Assembly (NCBI RefSeq): GCF_014696225.1
Contig: NZ_JACJPV010000041.1
Coordinates: 1 to 33,726, forward strand
Direction of reading: 5' to 3'
Length of the DNA stretch: 33,726 bases
Origin: Anabaena sp. FACHB-1237
Lineage (GTDB): Bacteria > Cyanobacteriota > Cyanobacteriia > Cyanobacteriales > Nostocaceae
Positions within the stretch are counted from its first letter, which is position 1. Each line of letters starts with the position of its first letter. The position numbers were made by a program, and so were the translations under genes. The notes beneath the pieces were generated by a model. The model was not told the DNA's origin. It did no database searches and saw only the letters and a program-made list of their open reading frames with translations. Positions 1 to 7,887 of the stretch are shown here, in pieces.

Positions 1-758
1 TAAGTAGTGATTTTATCAAGAGTATCTTTTCTCAAATTTGCTACTTTAGCGTGATGTCTAGCTAGTTTAATTTTAGCTTTGTGTTTATTATTTGAACCTT
101 GATTTTTTCTAGCATAAATCCTGGAAAGTTTCTTTAACTTCCCTAAGTTCTTACGATAATGCTTATTATTCTCAAAAACTTTTCCGGTGCTTAGTGTGGC
201 CAAAGTTTTCACACCTAAATCAACACCAACAGCATCATGTTTTTTAATAGTTGGTTGACATTCTTGTTCATAAGAAAAAGCAATAAACCAACTATCAGCA
301 GTTCTGGAAATAGTCATACTTTTGCAAGTAGCATGAGGTAAACCTTCATAAGTTTTCACCCATCCAATTGTCGGTAGTTTTATTGACGTACCACCTACAG
401 GAATTGGTTTACCACCATTGTCAATGATAAAACTATCATTTTTTCCTTTCTTTTTAAAGTTGGGATATTTTGACTGTCCTTTAAAGAATCTCTGGAAAGA
501 TTCACCTAAGTTATCAAAGGCGTATTGAGTGATTTTTTGACAAATACCTTTTTCTTTAATCCATGTAAATTCAGGTTTTACATGATTGTTAAAAAACTTC
601 TTGAGAAGATATTTGTTTGGCTTTAATCCATGATTATACAAATCTTGCCAAGTCGCTAAACCCCAATTATAGGTAAACCTAGCTATACCCGCGTGTTTAG
701 CCATTAATATTTCTTGGGTTTTATTTAACTTGAGTTTTGTTTTAATGGATAAAAGCAT
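1..758 (-). CDS. tnpB: TnpB (IS607/IS605-type RNA-guided nuclease), N-terminal part, runs off window
   Basis: An open frame of 252 codons reads leftwards from ATG at 758 and has no stop before base 1, so the C-terminal part lies outside the window. The first RuvC-type aspartate is visible in GVDLGVKTLAT (D180). The basic, lysine-rich segment after it (about residues 198-245) is typical of TnpB. Family knowledge: TnpB is an RNA-guided DNA nuclease, the ancestor of Cas12, usually about 400 aa. Its guide (omega) RNA comes from the 3' end of the element, which is not in this window. The gene starts only 9 bases after the end of the broken recombinase gene (768-1061), the usual tnpA-tnpB order of IS607. 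The part visible is intact. Whether the rest is intact cannot be told. Confidence 0.9.
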   Translation of the reverse strand, partial: MLLSIKTKLKLNKTQEILMAKHAGIARFTYNWGLATWQDLYNHGLKPNKYLLKKFFNNHVKPEFTWIKEKGICQKITQYAFDNLGESFQRFFKGQSKYPNFKKKGKNDSFIIDNGGKPIPVGGTSIKLPTIGWVKTYEGLPHATCKSMTISRTADSWFIAFSYEQECQPTIKKHDAVGVDLGVKTLATLSTGKVFENNKHYRKNLGKLKKLSRIYARKNQGSNNKHKAKIKLARHHAKVANLRKDTLDKITT

Positions 759-767
759 TAGAAGCTC

Positions 768-1061
768 TCAACACTGTATTTCTTTATTGTCTAAGTTTGA
801 CACACTTTGTATTGTTTCCATCACAGATATTTGGTTTTTAAGTTCAGGTTTTTGACTACTAGAAGATACTCGGCAATAAACAACCACTTTTCGTTTTGAC
901 TCTATAGGTTTTAACCCTTGAGTAATCAATAAATCATCTTAGGTGTAAAAACGATGCCCCGACAAAGTCCTCTTGGCTGGAAGTTTACCTTCTACATCCC
1001 ATCTCTGCAAGGTCTTAACTGAAACTCCAATCTTTTTAGCAAATTCATGAGGCTTAAACAT
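768..1061 (-). pseudogene. tnpA: IS607-type serine recombinase (TnpA), interrupted and truncated
   Basis: From ATG at 1061 the frame encodes 40 residues with a MerR-like helix-turn-helix (HEFAKKIGVSVKTLQRW), then GHRFYT and a TAA at 939-941. The same frame continues past the stop as DDLLITQG and the start of a serine recombinase catalytic domain (VVVYCRVSSSSQ), then ends at a TGA at 768-770. Family knowledge: in intact IS607 transposases a residue such as Tyr normally follows GHRFYT, and the catalytic domain is more than 100 residues long. Here only about 40 residues follow the YCRVS motif. The copy therefore has both a nonsense change and an internal or 3' deletion, and should be unable to move itself. 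Confidence 0.82.
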
Positions 1062-1086
1062 AAAATCACCCCTAGGTTTGTCTATG

Positions 1087-1114
1087 AGTGTACAGGTTTG
1101 TTTAAAATTGTCAA
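1087..1114 (-). promoter_or_regulatory. candidate promoter of the IS607 element
   Basis: On the minus strand there is a perfect TTGACA (1114-1109), a 16-base spacer and TACACT (1092-1087), 26 bases before the recombinase start. It would drive the tnpA remnant and tnpB. Pattern match only. Confidence 0.4.
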
Positions 1115-1173
1115 CTTAGGACAATCTCTTGTGTAGTACAAATTTACTATATTGCCAAGGGTAAAAATAAAAA

Positions 1174-1210
1174 CTTACCCTGTTTTATTTTATACTTTAA
1201 ACAGGGTAAG
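1174..1210. repeat. perfect 12-bp inverted repeat (hairpin)
   Basis: CTTACCCTGTTT at 1174-1185 pairs with AAACAGGGTAAG at 1199-1210 around a 13-base AT-rich loop. It lies 113 bases upstream of the IS607 remnant and about 280 bases downstream of the stop of the AAA+ gene at 1490. It could be a terminator-like structure or a dispersed palindrome. No T-tract supports a classic terminator on either strand. Confidence 0.55.
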
Positions 1211-1315
1211 CTGTTGTGCTTTTAACTTGAATAATTAATACAAGCAAGATGCTTGTGCTACTGTAACTTCAGGCTTTTTAATTATACAGTGAGTGCTGCA
1301 CATTAGCTTAGTGTT

Positions 1316-1462
1316 CTATTTTGGATTATTTTACATAGGACTTACACAAGTTCCATACCAAAAATCTGATTTAGGGTGCTTCAGATATCAAGAATCTGTT
1401 TATTTGCATTATTTACGCTGTGTGGCGCACCCTACTAATGTGCTATTTTGGATTATTTTACA
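1316..1462. repeat. 20-bp direct repeats flanking a GGGTGC-type inverted repeat
   Basis: CTATTTTGGATTATTTTACA occurs at 1316-1335 and again, identically, at 1443-1462. Between the copies lies the TAGGGTGC (1372-1379) / GCACCCTA (1427-1434) inverted repeat, which belongs to the same family as the elements at 2644-2706, 24031-24204 and 27000-27030. The arrangement suggests a small mobile repeat bracketed by a duplication, though 20 bp is long for a target duplication. Confidence 0.5.
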
Positions 1463-1489
1463 ATCACCAATCACCAATCACCAGATGAT

Positions 1490-2449
1490 CTAGCTTTCTG
1501 TTTCACAGTCAGGAACACCTTCTCTAAATACGCGACTGGCTAAAATATCTGCCGCTTCAATGGTAATTAGATCCTGCTTGTTTAATTTTCTACCACTACT
1601 TAACAGGCGATTTGCTTGACGTAATCTTGCCCTATCTATGGCATTACGCACACTGCGAGCATTAGCAAAATAAGGCATAGTTTTACGTTTCACTAAGTAT
1701 TCTTTAAAAGCAACTTCTGCTTCCTGACTAAAACAATAGTTTTGCGCTTTAACTATGTGTTGGGCAATGATCATCAAATTATCAACGCTATAATCATTAA
1801 ATTCTATATGGATACCAATGCGGGAATTCATGCCAGGGTTACTATGGAAAAAATGCTCCATTTGCTGCTTATAACCTGCAAGAATCACGACTAAATCATC
1901 TCTTTGGTTTTCCATAACCTGCATGATAATTTCAATGGCTTCTAAGCCAAAATCGCTAGGATTTTCTGGACGATATAAAGTATAAGCCTCATCAATTAAT
2001 AAGACTCCTCCCATAGCACTATTTAAGACTTCTCTAGTTTTTGGTGCTGTTTGTCCGATCCCTTGACCGACTAAATCATCTCTAGTCACTAACATTACAT
2101 TTTCGCGGCGGATATATCCTAAGCGATAAAGAATTTCCGCCATCCGCATAGCTACGGTGGTTTTACCCATGCCTGGGTTGCCTAAAAATGTCATGTGTAA
2201 ACTAGGCGCACCTGCATTTAACCCTAAACTCTTACGAATGCGATCAACCAGCAACAAAGCTGCCATTTCTTTAATTTTATTTTTGACAGACTTTAAACCT
2301 ACTAATTCCTGATCTAGCTTGTCTAAAATTTCTTGAATATGAGACTCTTGAAAAGCAGTTTCTAAGTCTATGTTTTGATCTGTATCTATCACTTTGTTTT
2401 GTTCTGTAACGACATTAATTGTATCTTTCTCTAATAGCTGTTCTGTCAT
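1490..2449 (-). CDS. CbbX/CfxQ-type AAA+ ATPase
   Basis: A 319-residue AAA+ protein. Visible motifs are Walker A GNPGMGKTT (90-98), Walker B VLLIDEAY (149-156), a sensor-1 region around VVILAGYK (187-194), a candidate arginine finger in NPGMNSRIG (R210) and sensor-2-like ARSVRN (264-269). The order and the NARSVRNAIDRAR segment match the CbbX/CfxQ/SpoVK family. Family knowledge: CbbX is the activase that remodels inhibited red-type Rubisco. Cyanobacteria also carry homologues whose role is less clear, so I give no symbol. The N-terminal 45 residues are charged and probably helical. The gene stands alone, and no Rubisco genes are nearby. Start: the first in-frame ATG is taken. The downstream alternatives would leave the AAA+ core intact. 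Confidence 0.85.
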   Translation of the reverse strand: MTEQLLEKDTINVVTEQNKVIDTDQNIDLETAFQESHIQEILDKLDQELVGLKSVKNKIKEMAALLLVDRIRKSLGLNAGAPSLHMTFLGNPGMGKTTVAMRMAEILYRLGYIRRENVMLVTRDDLVGQGIGQTAPKTREVLNSAMGGVLLIDEAYTLYRPENPSDFGLEAIEIIMQVMENQRDDLVVILAGYKQQMEHFFHSNPGMNSRIGIHIEFNDYSVDNLMIIAQHIVKAQNYCFSQEAEVAFKEYLVKRKTMPYFANARSVRNAIDRARLRQANRLLSSGRKLNKQDLITIEAADILASRVFREGVPDCETES

Positions 2450-2791
2450 GACTATTACCTCTGATGGTTATGTGGGGGAATGTTCTTGATAATAGCCTTG
2501 AATGCGGAAATATAAAAGAATTTTATTCTAATACTAACGATATATTTTTTTTAATTATCAATTACTAAATAGACTGATAAGGAAAATGTAATTTTGAGGA
2601 ATGATACGTAAAAAAATATGCCATAAAAAATACTCTAGTATTGTAGGGTGCGTCAGACTCCATAAATTCTATCAATCAACAGATTGATCATATCCGACGC
2701 ACCCTATGTATCTTTTGATAAATCAAATATGATTATCTTGAGTGATGATTAACGATAGAATAAGGATTACAGATTAGATAGGTTAGGAATT
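2450..2791. other. divergent intergenic region, AAA+ gene / prmA
   Basis: These 342 AT-rich bases separate two divergent genes and should hold both promoters. I cannot name a promoter with confidence. The only clear structure is the inverted repeat at 2644-2706. Confidence 0.5.
2644..2706. repeat. GGGTGCG-type palindromic element with nested hairpin
   Basis: TAGGGTGCGTC (2644-2654) pairs with GACGCACCCTA (2696-2706). Inside it ATCAATC (2671-2677) pairs with GATTGAT (2682-2688). Small elements with GTAGGGTGCG ends recur in this window at 1372, 24031, 24121 and 27000. They look like short non-coding dispersed repeats (MITE or REP-like). Confidence 0.7.
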
Positions 2792-3709
2792 ATGGCCAAT
2801 ACTTGGTGGGAACTTAATATATTATCTGAACCTGATTTAGAAGATTCTTTATTTTGGCGTTTAGAAACCTTTGGTTGTCGTGGTACAGCAGTGGAAAATA
2901 AAGGTAATCTTGCTTTAGTTAAAGCCTATTTACCAGGATTTCAAGCACAATTATTAGATTTGGCTGCTCTATCTTTATGGTTACGTCAAGATGCTTTATG
3001 CTTAGGATTACCTTCTCCTACTGTACATTGGCATTTAATTGATGAAGAGGACTGGTCTAGCAGTTGGAAACAACATTGGCAACCTGAAAAGATAGGCGAT
3101 CGCTTTTTGATTAATCCTGCTTGGCTACCTTATCCAGATACTACACGGTTAGTGATTCGCTTAGATCCTGGGGTAGCATTTGGCACAGGAAACCATGCCA
3201 CTACTCAATTATGTCTTGAGTCTTTAGAAATGCGTCTAAGTGAATTACGGGACTCTTTTATAGATTCAGAAAATCAAAGCAAACAGCCTATTATTGCTGA
3301 TATTGGTTGTGGTTCAGGTATTTTAGGAATTGGTGCGATATTACTCGGTGCTGGAAAAGTATATGCTGTTGATAACGATCCTTTAGCTGTCAGATCCACG
3401 CTTAGTAACCGCGCTCTCAATGATATCCATCAAGAAATGCTTATTCCCTTGGAAGGAAGTGTAGATATTTTACAAAAAGTCATTCCTGAACCAGTGGAAG
3501 GTATTGTTTGCAATATTTTAGCTGATGTAATTATTGAATTATTGCCAGAAATGACTGCGATGACTAAATCTGCCACTTGGGGTATATTTAGTGGTATTTT
3601 ATTAGAACAATCTCAAGCAGTTGCTGATGTCTTAGAAGAAAATGGTTGGATAGTAGACACCTTGTGTAAACGTAAAGAATGGTGTTGTTTTAATGCTCAT
3701 CGTTGTTAA
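2792..3709 (+). CDS. prmA: ribosomal protein L11 methyltransferase
   Basis: A 305-residue SAM-dependent methyltransferase. PrmA trimethylates lysines and the N-terminus of ribosomal protein L11 in the cytoplasm. The N-terminal 80 residues correspond to the L11-recognition domain (WWELNI at the start). The linker motif GTGNHATT is at 131-138 and the SAM-binding motif [10 protein letters not shown] at 170-179, followed by AVDNDPLA (192-199) for the ribose and CNILADVI near residue 240. The length is normal for the family. It is followed by a GC hairpin at 3759-3779 that may end transcription. It appears single-gene and unrelated in function to the ATPase-TOPRIM pair downstream. Confidence 0.95.
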   Translation: MANTWWELNILSEPDLEDSLFWRLETFGCRGTAVENKGNLALVKAYLPGFQAQLLDLAALSLWLRQDALCLGLPSPTVHWHLIDEEDWSSSWKQHWQPEKIGDRFLINPAWLPYPDTTRLVIRLDPGVAFGTGNHATTQLCLESLEMRLSELRDSFIDSENQSKQPIIADIGCGSGILGIGAILLGAGKVYAVDNDPLAVRSTLSNRALNDIHQEMLIPLEGSVDILQKVIPEPVEGIVCNILADVIIELLPEMTAMTKSATWGIFSGILLEQSQAVADVLEENGWIVDTLCKRKEWCCFNAHRC

Positions 3710-3758
3710 ATAACAGTTAGCTATTAATATTAAATATTTAGCTGTAATTATGATTATA

Positions 3759-3779
3759 TTGCGGGAATTTTACCCGCAA
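3759..3779 (+). terminator. candidate terminator after prmA
   Basis: TTGCGGG (3759-3765) and CCCGCAA (3773-3779) form a 7-bp stem with a 7-base loop, 50 bases after the prmA stop. The T-tract is weak, so factor-independent termination is only possible. Confidence 0.4.
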
Positions 3780-3937
3780 ATTCAATACTATAATTCAATA
3801 TAGGGGCTAAGTATATTGTTTTTGGTGATCAACAAGAACTAAAAAACAGATAATAGGAAAACTTGGAGGATACAAAAATCCTCATACAACCAACATTGAT
3901 AATTTTCTGTAATCGAAATTCTCAAAAATGCTAAATT

Positions 3938-5143
3938 ATGAAAATTGAAAGTATCCGTCTCAAAAATTTTAAAGCCTTCAAAAATGTGGAAATTAAAAAC
4001 ATTCCTCAAATGTGCGTTTTTGTCGGTGCAAATGGTACAGGTAAAACAACTCTTTTTAATGTATTTAGTTTTTTAAAATATGCTTTAACTGATAATGTTA
4101 ATGTTGCTCTTACTAAATTAGGAGGAGGTCGAGGATTTAAGGAAGTAAGAAGTCGTAATTCAACCGGACCGATAGAAATTGAATTAAAATTTCGTATTCC
4201 TCTTCCTCAAGGTGATAAATCTCCATTAGTTACTTATTCTTTAACAATCAATGAAGAAGATGATCGTCCTATTATAGAAAAAGAGATTCTTCAATATAGA
4301 AGAGGTAGTAAAGGTCAACCTTGGAGGTTTCTTGACTTTTCTAAAGGTAAGGGACAAGCTGTTATTAATGAACCTGATCAGGTTATAGATGAAAAAGAAT
4401 TAAAACGAGAAGAACACGAATTAAAATCACCAGATATTCTAGCATTAAAAGGTTTAGCACAATTTGAAAAATTCCCAGCAAGTAAAGCAATTGGTGATTT
4501 ACTTGAAAACTGGCATATTTCTGATTTTCACATTCAACAAGCACGAATAGAAAGAGAATTAAGCTATGCTGAACACCTTTCTAAAGAGGGTGAAAATTTA
4601 GCAATGGTGACAGAATTTCTCTATCGAAAACATAAGGATATTTTCCAAAAAATTCTCGAAAAGTTAAAACAGAGAGTTCCAGGTATTAGTCAAGTTGATG
4701 CAAAAATTACCGAAGAAGGACGAGTATTATTGAGATTTAAAGATGGTGATTTTCATGATCCTTTTTTAGCAAGATATGTTTCTGATGGAACTATCAAAAT
4801 GTTTGCTTATTTGGTGCTTTTATATGATCCACAGCCTCATCCTCTGTTATGTGTAGAAGAACCAGAAAATCAACTTTACCCTAAACTTTTATATGAACTA
4901 GCAGAAGAATTTAGGGAATATGCACGCAAAGGCAAAGGAGGTCAGGTTTTTATATCTACTCATTCTCCAGATTTTTTAAATGGTTGTGAACTTCAAGAAG
5001 TTTTTTGGTTACAAAAGGAAAGAGGTTATACAATAGTTAAACGAGCAAGTGATGATGAGCAAATTACAAATTATATGAAGGAAGGTGATCAACTTGGTTA
5101 TCTGTGGAGACAAGGTTTTTTTGCAGGAGCAGATCCTTTATGA
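3938..5143 (+). CDS. AAA family ATPase (ABC/OLD-like) of an ATPase-TOPRIM pair
   Basis: A 401-residue SMC/ABC-like ATPase. It has an N-terminal MKIESIRLKNFKAFKNV typical of RecF/OLD-type proteins and Walker A GANGTGKTT (30-38). An ABC-signature-like segment containing SDG (282-284) is followed by Walker B LLCVEEPEN (303-311) and the ISTHSPDF switch (H342). The middle (about 110-270) is a long charged insert, where a coiled coil or tower would be expected. The C-terminal end GYLWRQGFFAGADPL resembles the family that precedes DUF4276 genes. The stop codon overlaps the start of the next gene (ATGA at 5140-5143), so the two are translationally coupled. Known ATPase-TOPRIM pairs (OLD-like, PARIS-like) are anti-phage systems. 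That role is inferred here. Confidence 0.85.
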   Translation: MKIESIRLKNFKAFKNVEIKNIPQMCVFVGANGTGKTTLFNVFSFLKYALTDNVNVALTKLGGGRGFKEVRSRNSTGPIEIELKFRIPLPQGDKSPLVTYSLTINEEDDRPIIEKEILQYRRGSKGQPWRFLDFSKGKGQAVINEPDQVIDEKELKREEHELKSPDILALKGLAQFEKFPASKAIGDLLENWHISDFHIQQARIERELSYAEHLSKEGENLAMVTEFLYRKHKDIFQKILEKLKQRVPGISQVDAKITEEGRVLLRFKDGDFHDPFLARYVSDGTIKMFAYLVLLYDPQPHPLLCVEEPENQLYPKLLYELAEEFREYARKGKGGQVFISTHSPDFLNGCELQEVFWLQKERGYTIVKRASDDEQITNYMKEGDQLGYLWRQGFFAGADPL

Positions 5144-5697
5144 AAGAACTTGTTTTTTTATTAGAAGAACCATCTGCAAAAGCGATGATTGAAGGGATTT
5201 TACCAAGTTTAATACTAGAATCAAATATAGTAGTTCGGTATATTGTTTTTGAAGGTAAACAAGACCTAGAAAAACAAATAATCAGAAAATTACAAGGATA
5301 TAATAATCCTCATGCAACATTCATTATTTTGCGTGATCAAGATTCTGGTAACTGCGAACTTATTAAAAGTATCCTCAAACAAAAATGTGAAGAAGCAAAT
5401 AAATTTCAAGCTATTGTACGTATTGCTTGTCGGGAATTAGAAAGTTGGTATCTTGCTGATTTAGAAGCTGTAGAAAAGGCTTATAATAGAACCAATCTTT
5501 CCGTTTTACAAGCTAAAAAGAAATTCCGAAATCCTGATAATCTTCAAAGTCCATCCCAAGAATTAAAGTCTCTTGTACCGGAATATCAAAAAATAAACGT
5601 TTCAAGAATAATAGCACCGTATTTGAATATTGAAAACACAAGATCACCCAGTTTTTATTATTTTATTAGTGCAATAAAAAAAGTTAGTTATTCTTAA
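5140..5697 (+). CDS. DUF4276/TOPRIM-like protein, partner of the upstream ATPase
   Basis: A 185-residue protein beginning MKELVFLLEEPSAKAM. The ATG at 5140 is chosen over an in-frame ATG at 5104 because it forms an ATGA overlap with the ATPase stop, has AGGAG at 5125-5129, and places the TOPRIM beta-strand at the N-terminus. Motifs: acidic E9-E10 followed by PS (TOPRIM-like), FEGKQDLEK (37-45), the DxD-like RDQDSGNC (D66, D68) and RELESWYLADLEA (98-110). This is the pattern of DUF4276 proteins, which I read as a small TOPRIM nuclease or effector fold. It is known to neighbour AAA ATPases. Its substrate cannot be told from the sequence. An alternative is a nuclease-dead regulatory subunit. Confidence 0.78.
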   Translation: MKELVFLLEEPSAKAMIEGILPSLILESNIVVRYIVFEGKQDLEKQIIRKLQGYNNPHATFIILRDQDSGNCELIKSILKQKCEEANKFQAIVRIACRELESWYLADLEAVEKAYNRTNLSVLQAKKKFRNPDNLQSPSQELKSLVPEYQKINVSRIIAPYLNIENTRSPSFYYFISAIKKVSYS

Positions 5698-5725
5698 TTT
5701 TTTCAGTTTGAATTATACATTATCC

Positions 5726-6340
5726 CTAACGCATAACCACATTTATTAAACTGTCTAATAAGCGATCGCGTGATAAATAATTTAATTCTTTGCCATATAA
5801 AATATCCTCTACAATCACATAAGATACCAACGAACCGAAAAAAATTTGCGCCATTGCTTCTGGATCAGAAATTCGCAATTCTGGATGAGATATAAAATAC
5901 TGACTTAACATTTTTCTCCCTCTTTGTACCACAGTTTGATTATAAAGTTTGGCTAATTCAGGAAAGTTTTGAGATTCAGTAATAATTAACCTTAATAATG
6001 CTAAATAATCGGGGTTATCTGCTACTTTAGTTAAATAAATCTCTGCTAATTGACGCAGGAAAATTTCTGGCTTTTCGTGCAATTTTTCTGTAGAAAAAAT
6101 ACTTTCAAAACAAGCAATTGTCAACCTTTCTATTAATGCTTTAAATAACCCTTCTTTATCTTGAAAATTACTATATATTGTTTGTTTAGATACTTTTGCT
6201 TCTGAACTAATACGATCCATACTAGTTTTTACGTAACCTTCCTGTAAAAATACTCGTATAGCTCCTTGTAAAATTTTTTGTTGCTTTTGAGTCATAACAG
6301 GTAAAGTAGTTTCCAAGAGAGAAATAAAGGTTTTAACCAT
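5726..6340 (-). CDS. TetR/AcrR-family repressor of the adjacent exporter
   Basis: A 204-residue TetR-type regulator. The helix-turn-helix lies at about residues 41-60 (MDRISSEAKVSKQTIYSNFQ), preceded by the usual helix 1 (ILQGAIRVFLQEGYVKTS). The C-terminal ligand-binding half has the helical pattern of AefR/CecR-like members. It is divergent from the HlyD-type fusion gene, and a 25-bp perfect palindrome (6379-6403) lies between them, so it probably represses both genes and releases on drug binding. E. coli has a comparable arrangement with CecR and ybhGFSR. Start: ATG at 6340. A second in-frame ATG at 6295 would shorten the N-terminus by 15 residues without touching the DNA-binding domain, and neither has a clear ribosome binding site. 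Confidence 0.9.
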   Translation of the reverse strand: MVKTFISLLETTLPVMTQKQQKILQGAIRVFLQEGYVKTSMDRISSEAKVSKQTIYSNFQDKEGLFKALIERLTIACFESIFSTEKLHEKPEIFLRQLAEIYLTKVADNPDYLALLRLIITESQNFPELAKLYNQTVVQRGRKMLSQYFISHPELRISDPEAMAQIFFGSLVSYVIVEDILYGKELNYLSRDRLLDSLINVVMR

Positions 6341-6371
6341 AAATAAACAGTAAATTTTCTTTGCATATATC

Positions 6372-6400
6372 TTGCTTAATCATACTAGACAGTCTAGTAT
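6372..6400 (+). promoter_or_regulatory. candidate promoter of the exporter operon
   Basis: TTGCTT (6372-6377), a 17-base spacer and TAGTAT (6395-6400) give a reasonable sigma-70-type promoter. The right arm of the palindromic operator covers the -10 box, which would explain repression by the divergent TetR protein. Confidence 0.45.
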
Positions 6401-6403
6401 GAT
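6379..6403. promoter_or_regulatory. 25-bp palindromic operator, probable TetR-family binding site
   Basis: ATCATACTAGAC (6379-6390) and its exact reverse complement GTCTAGTATGAT (6392-6403) flank a single central A. The palindrome lies 38 bases before the regulator start and overlaps the -10 box proposed for the fusion-protein gene. This is the expected position and size for a TetR-family operator. Confidence 0.75.
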
Positions 6404-6518
6404 GACAACAATTAAAATTTTCAATTTTTCAATTGAAATTTTCATTCTTTGCTTAATTTTTTATACAAATATATTTTCTTTCATATATTTGCACAATATA
6501 ACTATCCAGGGTATTATT

Positions 6519-7883
6519 ATGACTCAAACTATACCTACATCTCCCGATAATTTTACGGATAAACCAGGATTTAAGGACAAAAAAGCGAAAAAACCTATAT
6601 TTCTTCTTCTGGGAGGAATATTAATAATAGGTAGTATTAGCTATGTAATATGGCGAAATCACTCACAAGTACCAGCAAATATACTAAAAGTAAGTGGTAG
6701 AATTGAGAGTTATGAAACGGAAATTGGAGTGAAACGTGCGGGTAGAATTGAGTCAATAAATGTACGGGAAGGAGTAGCGGTCAAACAAGGACAGGAATTA
6801 ATTAGATTAGATGATGCCAGTGATAAATTATTGCAGGAACAGTTAAAAAGTGCTGATGCAAAAATAGCTGCGGCTGAATCAGATACACAACAAATGATTT
6901 TTGAGATTAAGCAAGTGCAAAGTAGTATAGATCAAATAGATAGCCAAATTAATGAAGCAAGGTTGAATTTAGATCAATCCCAAGGAGATACCCAAGGGAG
7001 AATTTTACAAGCACAGTCTAATTTAGCGGCGGCAAAAGCACAATTAGCGCAAAGTTTAGCACAAAAAAAACAAACAGAAGCAGAAGTAAATTTAGCAAAA
7101 ATCAACCGCGATCGCTATAGTATCTTAGTAAGAGAAGGGGCAATAAATCGCCAACAATTTGATCAAACCCAAACAAATTTAGAGACAGCGATCGCCACAT
7201 TAGAAGCCAAAAAAGCCGCAGTAAATGCCAGCAGAGAACAATTAAATGCAGCCCAGGGAGTATTAACTCAAGCGAAAACAACAGGATTAAATCCTGCAAT
7301 TCGTAATGCCCAATTAGAAACATTAATGAGGAGAAAACAACAAAATTATGCCCAATTAAAATCTGCCCAATCTAAAGTAAAATCAGCGCAAGCTAAAGTG
7401 AGAGATGCCCAAGCAGCAAAACAACAAATAATCACTCAAATAGCAGATTCAAAAAAAGATTTGAATGTCATTAGTCCCTTAGATGGAATAGTGATATCTC
7501 GTAATGTTGAACCTGGAGGAATAGTAAATAATCAGACCAAAATATTAACAATTATTGATCCTAAAACCATATATTTTAGGGGTTTTATTCCTGAAGGAGA
7601 TATCGGTAAAATTAGATTAGGACAAACCAGCAAAATATTCATTGATTCTGCACCAGATAAAGCATTATCAGGTAAAGTAATAGCCATTGATCCGCAAGCA
7701 TCATTCACACCAGAAAATATTTATTTTCAAAAAGATCGAGTCAGACAAGTAATAGGAATTAGAATCAAAGTAGAAAATCCTCAAGGATGTTTTAACCCAG
7801 AAAATCCCTACACACAAACAGATTTACCCTGTGCTAAAATGGGGATGCCAGCAGATGCACAAATTGATCTTAAAGGAATCTAG
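6519..7883 (+). CDS. HlyD-family membrane fusion protein (YbhG-type)
   Basis: A 454-residue periplasmic adaptor linking an inner-membrane ABC exporter to an outer-membrane channel. ATG 6519 (MTQTIPTSPDN) is preferred over an in-frame ATG at 6372, because the upstream frame would translate through the operator and promoter; CCAGGG at 6506-6511 is a plausible ribosome binding site. A membrane anchor lies at about residues 26-45. It is followed by a lipoyl/barrel half (VSGRIESYETEIG, then RAGRIESINVREG), a long Gln/Ala-rich alpha-helical hairpin (roughly 95-320), and the second lipoyl half (DLNVISPLDGIVISRNVEPGG). The gene starts the exporter operon and is followed by the double-NBD ATPase after 56 bases that contain a palindromic repeat. 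Confidence 0.9.
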   Translation: MTQTIPTSPDNFTDKPGFKDKKAKKPIFLLLGGILIIGSISYVIWRNHSQVPANILKVSGRIESYETEIGVKRAGRIESINVREGVAVKQGQELIRLDDASDKLLQEQLKSADAKIAAAESDTQQMIFEIKQVQSSIDQIDSQINEARLNLDQSQGDTQGRILQAQSNLAAAKAQLAQSLAQKKQTEAEVNLAKINRDRYSILVREGAINRQQFDQTQTNLETAIATLEAKKAAVNASREQLNAAQGVLTQAKTTGLNPAIRNAQLETLMRRKQQNYAQLKSAQSKVKSAQAKVRDAQAAKQQIITQIADSKKDLNVISPLDGIVISRNVEPGGIVNNQTKILTIIDPKTIYFRGFIPEGDIGKIRLGQTSKIFIDSAPDKALSGKVIAIDPQASFTPENIYFQKDRVRQVIGIRIKVENPQGCFNPENPYTQTDLPCAKMGMPADAQIDLKGI

Positions 7884-7887
7884 TTCA

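Larger units (their letters stand above)
1062..1489. other. gene-free region between IS607 remnant and the AAA+ ATPase gene
   Basis: I see no convincing gene in these 428 bases. The region holds the insertion element's promoter candidate, a 12-bp perfect hairpin (1174-1210), a TAGGGTGC/GCACCCTA inverted repeat (1372-1434) and two identical 20-bp direct repeats (1316-1335 and 1443-1462). A 66-codon open frame at 1293-1493 crosses the repeats and has no recognisable features. Confidence 0.6.

Noticed and set aside
1293..1493. 66-codon plus-strand open frame
   Set aside because: It crosses two copies of a 20-bp direct repeat and a hairpin element, overlaps the end of the AAA+ gene and has no ribosome binding site or recognisable motif.
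3938..5697. Gabija or classic PARIS system
   Set aside because: Gabija has TOPRIM fused to the ATPase and a UvrD-like helicase partner, and PARIS uses a DUF4435 partner. Here the partner is a small DUF4276-like protein and no helicase is present.
6372..6518. 49-residue N-terminal extension of the HlyD-type protein
   Set aside because: Translation from 6372 would start at the promoter and run through the palindromic operator. A better start with a ribosome binding site is at 6519.
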